Positions 8,512-17,434 are shown, counted from the stretch's first letter. The stretch is 64,000 bases of DNA from Hyphococcus lacteus (GCF_041058985.1 NZ_JBEHZE010000001.1:2046001-2110000), one strand, 5' to 3'. Notes: generated from the sequence alone by a model not told the origin. Made by a program: numbers and translations.

Positions 8512-9903
8512 ATGGCCTTAGGGAACATTCTTCGCTCTTTTGCGATCATGCTCTTGGTCATCGCTGTTGCGATGATTGCACCTATGCTGTTGTCGCTAGC
8601 CGAGCATCAGGCAGCTACGGGCGCTTATGTCTTTGGCGCAGTGGCGGCTGTTCTGTGTGGCGGCGGGGCATTCGCTGCATCATTGGGAAAACGCGCGCCG
8701 ACAAGTTTTCGCGGTGCACTGATAATTGTTTTGCTCTGGTGGGCGGTGATACCCGTTTTTGCTGCGATTCCGTTTATGGGCGAGGGGCTAAGCTTTTCAG
8801 ATGCCTATTTTGAATCGGTCTCTGCGCTGACAACGACCGGCGCTTGGCTATCGAACGAAGCCGCGTTCGCAAGCCATGCGCGCGCGTTGTGGCGGGCGGA
8901 GCTTGAATGGCTTGGTGGTCTTGCGTCACTGGCGATTGCTGCGGCGATTTTTATCCGGCCCGCCTTTATCGGTATCGATACCTTGTTGCCACCTTTTTCG
9001 CGCGGTGATCGCGGTTCGCACCTTCGACCGCTACGCAACGCCGTTGTTTCGTTTGTGGGAGTTTATACGGTTTTAACGCTGGCGGCGTTTTCACTGATCG
9101 CTTTTGCGGGTGCGCCGACGCTTGAAGCGTTGATCATGGCGATGACCACGGTGTCTTCGGGTGGGTTCATTCCCAATGCGGCGGGACTATCGGCCTATCC
9201 CACGCCTGTCCTGTTGCCGATATTTGTTTTCACTTTGCTGGGCGGCGTCAATTTCATTTTGATTGCGCGGGTCATGAAGGGCAAACGAGAGCGGTTGCAA
9301 GATATTGAAACGGGCGCTTACTTTCTGATTGTGCTTTGGGCGGCAATGTTGTTCTGGGTGACGGCGGGTGCTGGCGACCTTAAACTCATGGTGCCGCAAC
9401 TATTTAATGCGGCTTCTTTGGTCACTACGAACGGGTATCTGATCGGTGAAGCGCCGCCACTTTTGGTCGCGCTTGTCACCGCAATTATTGGCGGAGCAGC
9501 GATTTCAACGGCGGGCGGCTTTAAGGTCTTGCGCTGGCTCGTGATCATGCGCCGGGCAAAAGAAGAGCTTCGTCGTCTTATTGATCCCAGTGCCGTATTC
9601 GGGGCGCGACGGGTCGCTAATGAATTGGGCGTGTGGATGCATTTTCTGGTCTTCACCTTCACGCTTTCGGGATTATTGCTTGCTGTAACCTTGGCTGGAC
9701 ACAACTTTGAACTCGCGGCAGCGGCGGCGACGGCGGCACTAAGTAACGCAGGTCCTTTAATTGGGCTTGCGAGCGGCGGGGCAGAGGGCTACGCCGTTTT
9801 TCAATCGCCGCTGCGTTGGTTGTTACTGGCGGGTATGATTTTGGGCCGACTTGAGGCCGCTGTGGCGTTGGCGCTGATCAATCGCGCCTTTTGGAGATGG
9901 TAG
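8512..9903 (+). CDS. trkH: TrkH-family potassium uptake membrane protein
   Basis: A 463-residue polytopic inner-membrane protein. The four pseudo-repeats of the selectivity filter can be read as TTTGAW, VSSGGFIP, TTNGYLIG and SNAGPLIG, each following a pore-helix-like segment. This is the SKT (TrkH/KtrB/HKT) architecture. It should form the potassium-translocating subunit with TrkA, encoded immediately upstream. The start ATG follows AGGGTAGGATAACCGC. The stop lies 6 bases before the aminotransferase start, so the two are probably cotranscribed. Confidence 0.92.
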   Translation: MALGNILRSFAIMLLVIAVAMIAPMLLSLAEHQAATGAYVFGAVAAVLCGGGAFAASLGKRAPTSFRGALIIVLLWWAVIPVFAAIPFMGEGLSFSDAYFESVSALTTTGAWLSNEAAFASHARALWRAELEWLGGLASLAIAAAIFIRPAFIGIDTLLPPFSRGDRGSHLRPLRNAVVSFVGVYTVLTLAAFSLIAFAGAPTLEALIMAMTTVSSGGFIPNAAGLSAYPTPVLLPIFVFTLLGGVNFILIARVMKGKRERLQDIETGAYFLIVLWAAMLFWVTAGAGDLKLMVPQLFNAASLVTTNGYLIGEAPPLLVALVTAIIGGAAISTAGGFKVLRWLVIMRRAKEELRRLIDPSAVFGARRVANELGVWMHFLVFTFTLSGLLLAVTLAGHNFELAAAAATAALSNAGPLIGLASGGAEGYAVFQSPLRWLLLAGMILGRLEAAVALALINRAFWRW

Positions 9904-9909
9904 AATACG

Positions 9910-10761
9910 ATGTCGCGGATTGCTTATGTGAACGGCCAATATGTGCCTCATGCGTTGGCACAGGTTCATATCGAAGATCGCGGTTATCAGTTCGCTGACG
10001 GTGTTTATGAAGTTTGCCTTGTCGTCGATGGTAAATATTGGGATCTCGACGGACATCTCGCGCGCCTGAAACGATCATTGGACGAGCTACAAATCGCGAT
10101 GCCAATGAGCGAGAATGCGCTTCGGGTTGTGATGGATAATGTCCGCAAGCGAAATCACCTTCCAAGTGCGATGATTTATATTCAGGTGACGCGCGGTGTC
10201 GCCCCCCGGAATCATATCTTCCCTGTGGGACTTAAACCGTCTTTGGTCATGACGGTGAAGCCCTTTGATCTTGATCAGAGTGATGCCAAGGCAGCAAAAG
10301 GTATTCGTGTGATCACCCAGCCAGACATCCGCTGGGGGCGCACCGATATAAAAAGTACGGGGCTATTGGCGAACGCAATGGCAAAGCATGCGGCGAGCGA
10401 AGTGGGGGCTGGTGAGGCCTTATTGATCCGCGATGGACATATAACAGAGTGTTCCTCATCGAATGCGTGGATTATTGATAAAGATGGCGTATTGATCACC
10501 CACCCCAAGAGCCATGAAATTCTGAGCGGCATCACCCGCGAAACCGCAAAGGCCTGCGCACAGGAACTTCAGCTGAATGTGGTTGAGCGGCCTTTCACCC
10601 TCGACGAGGTCAAAGCCGCTTCGGAGATGTTTTTAACCTCAGCATCGTCCGTTGTGATGCCAGTAATCGGGGTGGATTCTTTCAAAATTGGAGACGGTAC
10701 GCCGGGTCCGATAACGAAGCGATTGCGTGAATCCTATAAGGCCCGGGCCCGCGCGCTTTGA
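9910..10761 (+). CDS. dat: D-amino-acid aminotransferase, PLP fold class IV
   Basis: A 283-residue class IV aminotransferase. It has the N-terminal AYVNGQYVPH and IEDRGYQFADGVYEV characteristic of D-alanine aminotransferases. The PLP lysine is K148 in DIKSTGLLANAMA, and the phosphate-binding segment ITECSSSNAW follows. The enzyme interconverts D-amino acids and 2-oxo acids, supplying D-Glu or D-Ala for peptidoglycan. A branched-chain or aminodeoxychorismate lyase activity cannot be excluded by sequence alone. Its place between the trk genes and hfq is conserved in several alphaproteobacteria. Confidence 0.9.
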   Translation: MSRIAYVNGQYVPHALAQVHIEDRGYQFADGVYEVCLVVDGKYWDLDGHLARLKRSLDELQIAMPMSENALRVVMDNVRKRNHLPSAMIYIQVTRGVAPRNHIFPVGLKPSLVMTVKPFDLDQSDAKAAKGIRVITQPDIRWGRTDIKSTGLLANAMAKHAASEVGAGEALLIRDGHITECSSSNAWIIDKDGVLITHPKSHEILSGITRETAKACAQELQLNVVERPFTLDEVKAASEMFLTSASSVVMPVIGVDSFKIGDGTPGPITKRLRESYKARARAL

Positions 10762-10917
10762 TTTTCTGGTTGCTGATACCTTGTAATTACCTGAATTTAT
10801 GCCGATTTTGATGACAAATCAGCGTAATCCGCGCAAACAGGTTGCAAGGATCGAGTTTCCGCGCCAAACTGATTGTTGCGATGCAGCATACTTAACCGAC
10901 TCGGAGAAGCGGGACCA

Positions 10918-11160
10918 ATGAGCGAAAAAAAACAAAACCTTCAAGACACCTTCCTAAACCACGTTCGTAAAACCAAAATTCCTGTCACGATCTTCTTGGT
11001 TAATGGCGTGAAATTACAGGGCATCGTCAGTTGGTTTGATAATTTCTGTGTTTTGCTAAAGCGCGATGGTCAGTCGCAACTGGTTTATAAACACGCTATT
11101 TCCACCGTTATGCCTCAAGGACCGGTAACCCTTTGGGACGGTGAGGAAGAAGCGGAATAA
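10918..11160 (+). CDS. hfq: RNA chaperone Hfq
   Basis: An 80-residue Sm-like protein. Sm1 is KIPVTIFLVNGVKLQGIVSWFDNF and Sm2 ends in LVYKHAISTVMP, with the Tyr-Lys-His RNA-binding triad. Q9 and the F-D-F residues of the distal and proximal faces are conserved. The acidic tail DGEEEAE is short, as in other alphaproteobacteria. The ATG at 10918 follows GGAGAAGCGGG, so the upstream in-frame extension to 10873 is not real. hflX follows after 111 bases, the usual hfq-hflX pair. Confidence 0.97.
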   Translation: MSEKKQNLQDTFLNHVRKTKIPVTIFLVNGVKLQGIVSWFDNFCVLLKRDGQSQLVYKHAISTVMPQGPVTLWDGEEEAE

Positions 11161-11271
11161 CAACGCCTTCTGATTTCAGAAATTCCGTTGCGTTTCTTTG
11201 TCCACGCCATCGCGCTGGATGGTTTTGCTGTGTTATAGCTGTTTAACCTATTTACGTTTTCAGAGTTTAAT

Positions 11272-12627
11272 TTGTCAGAGTCCACGCTACCCGACCGTCT
11301 TTCCGCTATTGTCATTCACCCCGCGCTAAAGGGTGGGGCTGGCGCACGCGCGCCCGAAGCTAGGTTGGAAGAGGCCGTGGGCCTCGCGGTTGCGATTGAC
11401 CTTGATATCGCGACGTCGTTTGTGGTTTCCGTGAATAACCCCAACCCGGCGACGTTGATCGGTTCGGGCAAGGTCGAAGATATCAATCAATTACTTGATA
11501 GTTATGAGCCGCGTCCTGCGCTTGTGATTATTGATAGCGCGCTGACGCCCGTGCAGCACCGTAATCTTGAAAAAGAGTGGAATGCAAAGGTCCTTGATCG
11601 TACCGCTTTGATCCTGGAGATTTTTGGTGATCGCGCCCAAACCGCAGAGGGCCGTTTACAAGTTGATCTCGCGCATCTTGACTATCAGCGATCACGCCTC
11701 GTGCGGTCGTGGACGCACCTTGAACGACAGCGCGGCGGCGCAGGCTTTCTCGGTGGTCCCGGTGAACGCCAAATTGAGTCAGACCGGCGGGCGCTTGATG
11801 ACCGTATCGTTCGACTAAAGCGCAAGCTCGAAGAGGTACGCCGTACACGGACATTGCAGCGAGCCAAACGCAAACGCGCGCCGCACCCGGTCGTGGCACT
11901 TGTGGGTTATACCAATGCGGGCAAATCAACGCTTTTTAATCGGCTGACCAAGTCTACGGTTATGGCCGAGGATTTATTGTTTGCGACGCTTGATCCAACC
12001 ATGCGGTCAATAGATTTGCCGTCAGGTATTCGGACAATTCTCTCAGATACGGTTGGGTTTATCTCTGATCTACCGACCCAGCTTGTGGCGGCATTTCGCG
12101 CGACCCTCGAAGAAGTGTTAGAGGCCGATATCATCGTTCATGTGCGCGATATTGCCCACGAAGATACTGATGCGCAGCGTTCTGATGTTTTGAGCGTGCT
12201 TGCAGAGTTAGGGGTCAAAGACGACGACGAACGTCCAATCATCGAAGCTCTTAATAAAATCGACCTACTGTCCCAAGATGACCGCCTTGATATTCAGGCG
12301 ATCGCAAGACACAGCCAAGATAACCCCGATGGTGCGCTGCGTGTTGCGATGTCAGCACAGACGGGCGAGGGCGTTGAGCAGCTCATGACGCTGGTTGAGC
12401 AGTCTTTAACCGCCGCGCATGAGATCATTACAGTTCAAATGCCGTCGCCATTTGGTGCTGCGCGAGCGTGGCTTCATGCGAGAGCAGAAGTTATCGAAGA
12501 GACCGCCGAAGACGAGAATCTCGTTTTGGTTGTTCGGCTATCTAAAAAAACCGAAGGACAATTTTTCAAACTTTATCCGAATGCGCAGATTGCAGCGGAA
12601 GAAGGGGTTTCCGTTAAAAGCGCATGA
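11272..12627 (+). CDS. hflX: GTPase HflX, ribosome-splitting factor
   Basis: A 451-residue GTPase. The N-terminal nucleotide-binding domain (about 1-195) includes the glycine-rich GGAGFLGGPGERQIE, and a coiled helix links it to the G domain. G1 is GYTNAGKSTLFN, G3 is DTVGFI and G4 is NKIDL. HflX rescues stalled ribosomes by splitting them under heat or antibiotic stress. The start is a TTG at 11272. There is no ATG nearby in frame, and the residues after it match the usual family N-terminus. An AGAG lies 7 bases upstream. The stop overlaps the next start as ATGA. Confidence 0.95.
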   Translation: MSESTLPDRLSAIVIHPALKGGAGARAPEARLEEAVGLAVAIDLDIATSFVVSVNNPNPATLIGSGKVEDINQLLDSYEPRPALVIIDSALTPVQHRNLEKEWNAKVLDRTALILEIFGDRAQTAEGRLQVDLAHLDYQRSRLVRSWTHLERQRGGAGFLGGPGERQIESDRRALDDRIVRLKRKLEEVRRTRTLQRAKRKRAPHPVVALVGYTNAGKSTLFNRLTKSTVMAEDLLFATLDPTMRSIDLPSGIRTILSDTVGFISDLPTQLVAAFRATLEEVLEADIIVHVRDIAHEDTDAQRSDVLSVLAELGVKDDDERPIIEALNKIDLLSQDDRLDIQAIARHSQDNPDGALRVAMSAQTGEGVEQLMTLVEQSLTAAHEIITVQMPSPFGAARAWLHARAEVIEETAEDENLVLVVRLSKKTEGQFFKLYPNAQIAAEEGVSVKSA

Positions 12628-13427
12628 TTATTGACCCGTCTAAAGTTGAAACGGTAATCGCTGAGATTGCCGAAGAAGAAATTTCGTCGCGTTTTGGCGC
12701 GTTAAAAGAATCTGAGGTCACGACAAAGTCGGGTCCCAATGACTTTGTTACTGCCGCTGATCATGCCGCTGAGGCGCGATTGGAAAAAGCGCTGCTTGGT
12801 CTTTATCCGGGCGCAGCTTTTATTGGCGAGGAAGCCGCAGCTGCAGACCCCGAGCTCGTCAAACGCCTTGATCATGAGCGCGGGGCATTTTGGATTGTTG
12901 ATCCGCTCGACGGTACTCGGAATTTTGTGCAAAAGCGCGACGAGTTCGGTACCATTATTGCGCTCGTTGAAAATGGTGAGACTCGGCAAGGGTGGATCTA
13001 TGCAATTCCGGAAAAATCATTTGCGACTGGTTCGTTGGGTGATGGTGTTACCTGGCAGGGCGACCGGTTGAGTGCGGTCGGTGCGGCGGTGGGCACGCCG
13101 GTTGGTTATCGATCGGTAGGAAGCCTCGGGCAGGAATGGCAAGAGACGATGGTGCCGGCCTTGCGCGCAAAAACTGAGACTGGCCCCGCACGTTGTTCCG
13201 CATACGCCTATATCAACCTTGTGCTGGGGAAGCGTGATTTCGCGCTTTATTCCCGCGTGCACCCATGGGACCACGCAGCGGGCGCAATGATGTTAGGGGA
13301 AATTGGTGGCCGCGCAGCCTATCTTGATGACCTTGGCGCTTATGCACCGCGCCTGACTGTTGGGCGTCCATTATTGGCGGCAGGGAATGTTGATAGCTGG
13401 GAAAAGATCCGATCCGCGATTTCCTGA
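12624..13427 (+). CDS. Inositol monophosphatase family protein
   Basis: A 267-residue member of the Li+-sensitive, Mg2+-dependent phosphatase family. Metal ligands are Glu69/70 in FIGEE, motif A WIVDPLDGTRNF (90-101), and motif B WDHAAGAMML (Trp215, Asp216). The substrate could be inositol-1-phosphate, histidinol phosphate, 3'-phosphoadenosine-5'-phosphate or a sugar phosphate, and sequence alone does not settle which. A PAP-phosphatase role would fit the nearby sulfate-activation genes, but this is only inference. Translation is probably coupled to hflX through the ATGA overlap. Confidence 0.88.
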   Translation: MIIDPSKVETVIAEIAEEEISSRFGALKESEVTTKSGPNDFVTAADHAAEARLEKALLGLYPGAAFIGEEAAAADPELVKRLDHERGAFWIVDPLDGTRNFVQKRDEFGTIIALVENGETRQGWIYAIPEKSFATGSLGDGVTWQGDRLSAVGAAVGTPVGYRSVGSLGQEWQETMVPALRAKTETGPARCSAYAYINLVLGKRDFALYSRVHPWDHAAGAMMLGEIGGRAAYLDDLGAYAPRLTVGRPLLAAGNVDSWEKIRSAIS

Positions 13428-13543
13428 CGTCATTAACCATAAGTCGCGCCAGATAGAGCCAGCCTTCAAGTCAAAACATGCTTAGGTTGTTTCCAGATGG
13501 TTAATTTCGCATGTTAAAATTGTCAGGTAACTATAAGAATTCA

Positions 13544-13571
13544 TTGACTGAGTTAAAAACTGGACTATGAA
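13544..13571 (+). promoter_or_regulatory. Candidate sigma70-type promoter of the VPLPA-CTERM gene
   Basis: TTGACT at 13544-13549 and TATGAA at 13566-13571 are separated by 16 bases. They lie in an AT-rich stretch, 41 bases upstream of the start codon and well after the preceding stop. This is a pattern match by eye, with no transcription data. Confidence 0.4.
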
Positions 13572-13611
13572 TTGCTGCTTAGCAACACAGCTTTCATAGT
13601 AAGGGGTTTTT

Positions 13612-14199
13612 ATGCGTTCAGTTTTGACAATGATGATTGCAGCAGCGGGTACCGTAATCGGTGCGCTGGCAATGCCAATGGCTGCAAATGCCGCAACAGT
13701 TACCGTCAATGGTGACACAACTGGTAACGCAACGTGGAACCGTCCTTACACTACGGGTGGTACATTGTCTGGTATTGGAAACGACACCCCTTTTGAGGTG
13801 ATTGAATTTAGTGTCGATACCGCTGGTGATTATGAATTTGAAATTACTTCGGCGAATTTCGACAGCTATATCTTTCTATACAATGAAGCAGGGTTTGACC
13901 CGTTTAATCAGGCACTTGGCCTTCAGGCGTTGGATGATGATGGTGGCCCTAGTCTTTTATCGCTAATCGCTTCGGCAAATGGGGACAATGCAACGCTAGC
14001 GGCGAACCTCGTCTATTACATCGTTGTATCTGGCTTCAATAATGCAGATTTTGGCGCGTTCGCGCTTGATATTAGCGGTAACGGCAACATCGCGCTTGGC
14101 GCGACAGAGGTTCCGCTTCCTGCGGCGCTTCCGCTTTTCCTTGCTGGTATTGCAGGGCTCGGTGCTGCTGGTCGTCGCCGTAAGGCACGCACTAACTAA
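13612..14199 (+). CDS. Secreted protein with VPLPA-type C-terminal sorting signal
   Basis: A 195-residue exported protein of unknown role. The N-terminal signal peptide ends around AANA (residue 27). The middle resembles a pre-peptidase C-terminal (PPC-like) beta-sandwich: DTAGDYEFEITS, FDSYIFLYN, ALDDDGG and LVYYIVVSGF. The C-terminus starts with EVPLPA at 166-171, continues with a hydrophobic helix, and ends in RRRKA, the layout of VPLPA/PEP-CTERM sorting signals processed by exosortase-type enzymes. No exosortase gene is in the window. It is monocistronic, with its own promoter candidate, a good AAGGGG ribosome site and a strong terminator. Confidence 0.85.
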   Translation: MRSVLTMMIAAAGTVIGALAMPMAANAATVTVNGDTTGNATWNRPYTTGGTLSGIGNDTPFEVIEFSVDTAGDYEFEITSANFDSYIFLYNEAGFDPFNQALGLQALDDDGGPSLLSLIASANGDNATLAANLVYYIVVSGFNNADFGAFALDISGNGNIALGATEVPLPAALPLFLAGIAGLGAAGRRRKARTN

Positions 14200-14225
14200 G
14201 CGCTATTTTCCATACAGATTAAAAG

Positions 14226-14258
14226 CCGGCCCTCGCAATGCGAAGGCCGGTTTTTTTT
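14226..14258. terminator. Rho-independent terminator, possibly bidirectional
   Basis: CCGGCCCTCGC and GCGAAGGCCGG form an 11-bp stem with one mismatch and a short AAT loop, followed by eight T on the plus strand (14251-14258). Four A precede the stem, so it could also end the minus-strand cysNC transcript, which stops 11 bases away. Convergent genes sharing one hairpin fit this position. Confidence 0.9.
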
Positions 14259-14268
14259 ATTCGCGGCT

Positions 14269-16185
14269 TTACCCTTTGAGGTAACCGTTGGCCTCTAGGT
14301 AATCGACGATTTTGGTGGCGGCGACTTCGGCAGAAATTTCAGCGGTATTGAGGTCTAGCTCGGCGCGTTCCGGCGCTTCATAGGCGCTATCAATGCCAGT
14401 GAAGTTTTTAATCTCACCCCGGCGGGCGCGGGCATAAAGCCCTTTGACGTCGCGTTGTTCGCATACGGCAAGCGGGGTTGAGATGTAGACCTCGATGAAC
14501 TCACCTTCGGGCAAAAGCTCACGCGCCATCCTGCGTTCGCTTTGGAATGGCGATATAAACGAAACCAGCGTGATTAACCCCGCATCGGCCATAAGGCGCG
14601 CAGCTTCGCCCACGCGCCGGATGTTCTCGACCCGGTCTGCATCGGTAAACCCAAGGTCTTTGTTGAGGCCATGACGCACATTATCGCCATCAAGCGTATA
14701 GGTATGACGCCCAAGATCATGAAGGCGTTTTTCAACCAGATTAGCAACGGTCGATTTTCCGGACCCTGAAAGGCCGGTGAACCAAAGGACGACCGGCTTT
14801 TGATTTTTAGCGCTTGCGCGTTCAGTTTTGTTTACGTCCAAATCTTGCCAGTGCACGTTCTTCGCGCGCCGCAAGGAGAAATCAATCATCCCTGCGCCGA
14901 TGGTTGCGTTGGTACGTCGATCAATCAGAATGAAAGACCCTGTGCGGCGATTTTCATTATAGGCATCAAAGGCAATGGGGGTGGCGAGATTGAAATTACA
15001 AAAACCAACCTCGTTAAGCTCGAGCGTTTTTCCTGACATATGCTCAAGCGTATTCACATTGATTTTATGCTTTAACTCGGTAACCGTCACCGGAACAATT
15101 CGGTTCGCGGTTTTCAAAAGATATTGCCGACCGGGAAATAATTTTTCTTCCGACATCCATAATAGATGCGCTGCGAATTGGTCACTTTGTTCCGCTGGCG
15201 CTTTGCCCGCGCAAATGACGTCGCCTCTCGAAATGTCAATTTCATCTTCTAGCGTGATCGTTACCGCTCTGTCCGGCTGGGCCTCATCAAGCTCGCCATC
15301 CATCGTAACGATGGACTGAACCGTAGACCGCTTGGCCGAGGGCAGGACAACGATTTCTTCGCCGGGCTTTATGGTGCCGCTTGCGACGGTGCCAGAGAAT
15401 CCGCGAAAATCGAGGTTAGGGCGGTTCACCCACTGTACTGGCATGCGGAAAGGTTTATCGGCTAAATCTCCCCGTACACTGATCGTTTCAAGATAGGGCA
15501 GTAGCGCGGCACCTTTGAACCATGGGGTCTCGCGGCTTTTGGTGGTGATGTTCACGCCTTCGAGCGCCGAAACGGGAATGCAAGTAATGGATTCAAACCC
15601 AAGGTCTTTGGCAAATTTTCGGTAATCAGCCTCGATCTTGTCAAACGTAGTCTGGGCGTAATCCACCAGATCCATTTTATTGATTGCGATGACGACGTGA
15701 CGAATGCCGAGCAAAGACGCAATGTAACTGTGACGATAGGTTTGGGTCAAAAGCCCCTTGCGTGCATCCACAAGGATGATCGCGAGATCTGCGGTCGATG
15801 CGCCCGTTGCCATATTGCGGGTATATTGTTCGTGCCCCGGCGTGTCGGCGACAATGAACTTTCGCTTGGCGGTCGAGAAAAACCGATAGGCCACATCGAT
15901 CGTGATGCCTTGTTCGCGTTCGGCGGCAAGGCCATCAACGAGCAGCGCAAAGTCAATTTTCTCGCCTTGTGTGCCGTGCTTTTTTGTGTCGCTTTCCAGC
16001 GCTGACATTTGATCGTCATAAAGCAGTTTTGAGTCGTAAAGCAGGCGGCCAATCAGCGTCGATTTTCCGTCATCAACGCTGCCGCACGTAATAAAGCGCA
16101 ACATTGATTTGCGCTCGTGGGCTGAAAGATAAGCGACAACGTCGTCATTGATAAGTTGGTGTTCGGCTTCGGTTCTGGCGGACAT
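14269..16185 (-). CDS. cysNC: CysN-CysC fusion: sulfate adenylyltransferase GTPase subunit with APS kinase
   Basis: A 638-residue bifunctional protein. The CysN part (about 1-460) is an EF-Tu-like GTPase with GSVDDGKST near 36-44, DTPGHEQY and NKMDLVDY. It drives ATP sulfurylase with CysD. The CysC part begins with P-loop GLSGSGKST at 471 and has DGDNVRHGLNKDLGF and the later RARRGEIKNFTGID segment. It phosphorylates APS to PAPS. This NodQ-like fusion is common in Proteobacteria. Its start lies one base after the cysD stop, so the two are translationally coupled. Confidence 0.96.
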   Translation of the reverse strand: MSARTEAEHQLINDDVVAYLSAHERKSMLRFITCGSVDDGKSTLIGRLLYDSKLLYDDQMSALESDTKKHGTQGEKIDFALLVDGLAAEREQGITIDVAYRFFSTAKRKFIVADTPGHEQYTRNMATGASTADLAIILVDARKGLLTQTYRHSYIASLLGIRHVVIAINKMDLVDYAQTTFDKIEADYRKFAKDLGFESITCIPVSALEGVNITTKSRETPWFKGAALLPYLETISVRGDLADKPFRMPVQWVNRPNLDFRGFSGTVASGTIKPGEEIVVLPSAKRSTVQSIVTMDGELDEAQPDRAVTITLEDEIDISRGDVICAGKAPAEQSDQFAAHLLWMSEEKLFPGRQYLLKTANRIVPVTVTELKHKINVNTLEHMSGKTLELNEVGFCNFNLATPIAFDAYNENRRTGSFILIDRRTNATIGAGMIDFSLRRAKNVHWQDLDVNKTERASAKNQKPVVLWFTGLSGSGKSTVANLVEKRLHDLGRHTYTLDGDNVRHGLNKDLGFTDADRVENIRRVGEAARLMADAGLITLVSFISPFQSERRMARELLPEGEFIEVYISTPLAVCEQRDVKGLYARARRGEIKNFTGIDSAYEAPERAELDLNTAEISAEVAATKIVDYLEANGYLKG

Positions 16186-16186
16186 T

Positions 16187-17320
16187 TTAGAAATACCCTT
16201 CCTGCTTTTTCTTTTCCATTGACGCCGCTTGATCGTGGTCGATCACGCGTCCTTGACGCTCTGATGTGCGGGCCACCAACATTTCTTGAATGATTTCGGG
16301 AAGGGTCGTGGCGGTCGAACGTACGGCACCAGTCAACGGATAACAGCCAAGCGTTCTAAACCGGACCATGTCTTCGGTTGGTTTCGTACCGTTCAATGGC
16401 ATGCGGTCATCATCAACCATGATCAGCGCGCCATCGCGATCAACCACGGGCCGTTGAGCAGCAAAATAGAGCGGCACAATCGGAATATTCTCACGATAGA
16501 TATATTGCCAGATATCAAGCTCAGTCCAATTTGAAAGCGGGAACACCCGGATCGATTCATCTTTAGCGATACGAGTGTTGTAGATATTCCAAAGCTCAGG
16601 ACGCTGATTTTTGGGGTCCCAGCGATGTTCTGCGGACCGGAAGGAGAAAATGCGTTCTTTGGCACGGGATTTTTCTTCGTCTCTGCGCGCACCGCCAAAT
16701 GCCGCATCGAATTTATGTTTATCTAACGCCTGCTTAAGGGCTTGTGTTTTCATGACGTCCGTATGGAGCTGGCTGCCGTGGGTAAATGGGCCAATTCCTT
16801 GTTCGACACCGTCTTGGTTGATGTGCACAATTAAATCTAAGCCGAGGCGCTTTACAGTATCGTCCCGAAATTTAATCATTTCACGGAACTTCCATGTGGT
16901 GTCCACATGCATCAACGGGAAGGGCGGCTTCGACGGATAAAATGCTTTCATAGCGAGATGCAGCATCACCGCCGAGTCTTTGCCGACGGAATAAAGCATC
17001 ACGGGGTTTTCCGCTTCGGCTGCAACCTCTCGCATGATGTGAATTGATTCCGCTTCGAGCCGGTCAAGATGGGTCATCGCCGTCGGCGAAATAATTTGCG
17101 GATCGATTGGCGCTGCCGTTTTGGCGGAAGTGTCGCCCTCTAACGCCGCGAGCCGCGTCTGCGCCGTTTCCAGTGTTTTAAGGGTGCACTGGCCGCCTGC
17201 TTCTAGTCGGGCAACGGCCTTGCCATCATTGAACAGCTTGCGCGACACCGTTGAGAGGGTCAGGCCGGAACGCTCAGCGGCGGTTTTTGCTCGAGTAAGG
17301 AGGGATTCTATTTCTGACAT
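16187..17320 (-). CDS. cysD: Sulfate adenylyltransferase subunit CysD with extra N-terminal HTH-like domain
   Basis: A 377-residue protein, longer than usual CysD (about 300). Residues 82-377 are a normal ATP-sulfurylase small subunit starting MTHLDRLEAESIHIMREV, with PP-loop SVGKDS at 111-116, GGARRDEEKSRAKER and the C-terminal REGYF-like end (QEGYF). Residues 1 to about 62 are different. RSGLTLSTVSRKLFNDGKAV followed by RLEAGGQCTLKTLETA looks like the compact lambda-repressor-like HTH of small alphaproteobacterial regulators, and a polar linker (62-81) follows. Met82 could be an alternative start but has no ribosome site. The extension is in frame and ends just before the intergenic region. 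The HTH call comes from pattern recognition, not a search. Confidence 0.88.
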   Translation of the reverse strand: MSEIESLLTRAKTAAERSGLTLSTVSRKLFNDGKAVARLEAGGQCTLKTLETAQTRLAALEGDTSAKTAAPIDPQIISPTAMTHLDRLEAESIHIMREVAAEAENPVMLYSVGKDSAVMLHLAMKAFYPSKPPFPLMHVDTTWKFREMIKFRDDTVKRLGLDLIVHINQDGVEQGIGPFTHGSQLHTDVMKTQALKQALDKHKFDAAFGGARRDEEKSRAKERIFSFRSAEHRWDPKNQRPELWNIYNTRIAKDESIRVFPLSNWTELDIWQYIYRENIPIVPLYFAAQRPVVDRDGALIMVDDDRMPLNGTKPTEDMVRFRTLGCYPLTGAVRSTATTLPEIIQEMLVARTSERQGRVIDHDQAASMEKKKQEGYF

Positions 17321-17322
17321 TT

Positions 17323-17340
17323 GGGAATTGTCCCACGATT
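17323..17340. promoter_or_regulatory. Operator-like element next to cysD start (TCCCACGATT copy 1)
   Basis: The partial palindrome GGGAATTGTCCC (17323-17334) overlaps TCCCACGATT (17331-17340). It ends 3 bases upstream of the cysD start codon on the minus strand. The same ten-base word recurs at 17425-17434. A protein bound here would cover the cysD ribosome-binding region. No regulator is proven. Confidence 0.4.
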
Positions 17341-17397
17341 TAAGTGCGAATTTTGGAAAACTTTGTCGAAAGGTGCAAAAAATAGCAAGCCATTCTA

Positions 17398-17415
17398 TCT
17401 AATAACGTCATTAGA
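17398..17415. promoter_or_regulatory. 18-bp near-perfect palindrome in the cysD/TSUP intergenic region
   Basis: TCTAATAACGTCATTAGA matches its own reverse complement at 16 of 18 positions. It lies 78 bases upstream of cysD and 117 bases upstream of the divergent transporter start. This is a typical size and location for a homodimeric repressor or activator site controlling one or both genes. Confidence 0.5.
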
Positions 17416-17424
17416 TGGGGTTAA

Positions 17425-17434
17425 TCCCACGATT
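17425..17434. repeat. TCCCACGATT copy 2
   Basis: Exact 10-base direct repeat of the word at 17331-17340, 94 bases away. The two copies flank the 18-bp palindrome. A second copy of a specific ten-mer within one short divergent intergenic region suggests a paired operator, but chance is not excluded. Confidence 0.4.

Noticed and set aside
11161..11271. TTCTG-ATTT-CAGAA hairpin after hfq as a terminator
   Set aside because: AT-rich five-base-pair stem without a T-run; too weak to call.
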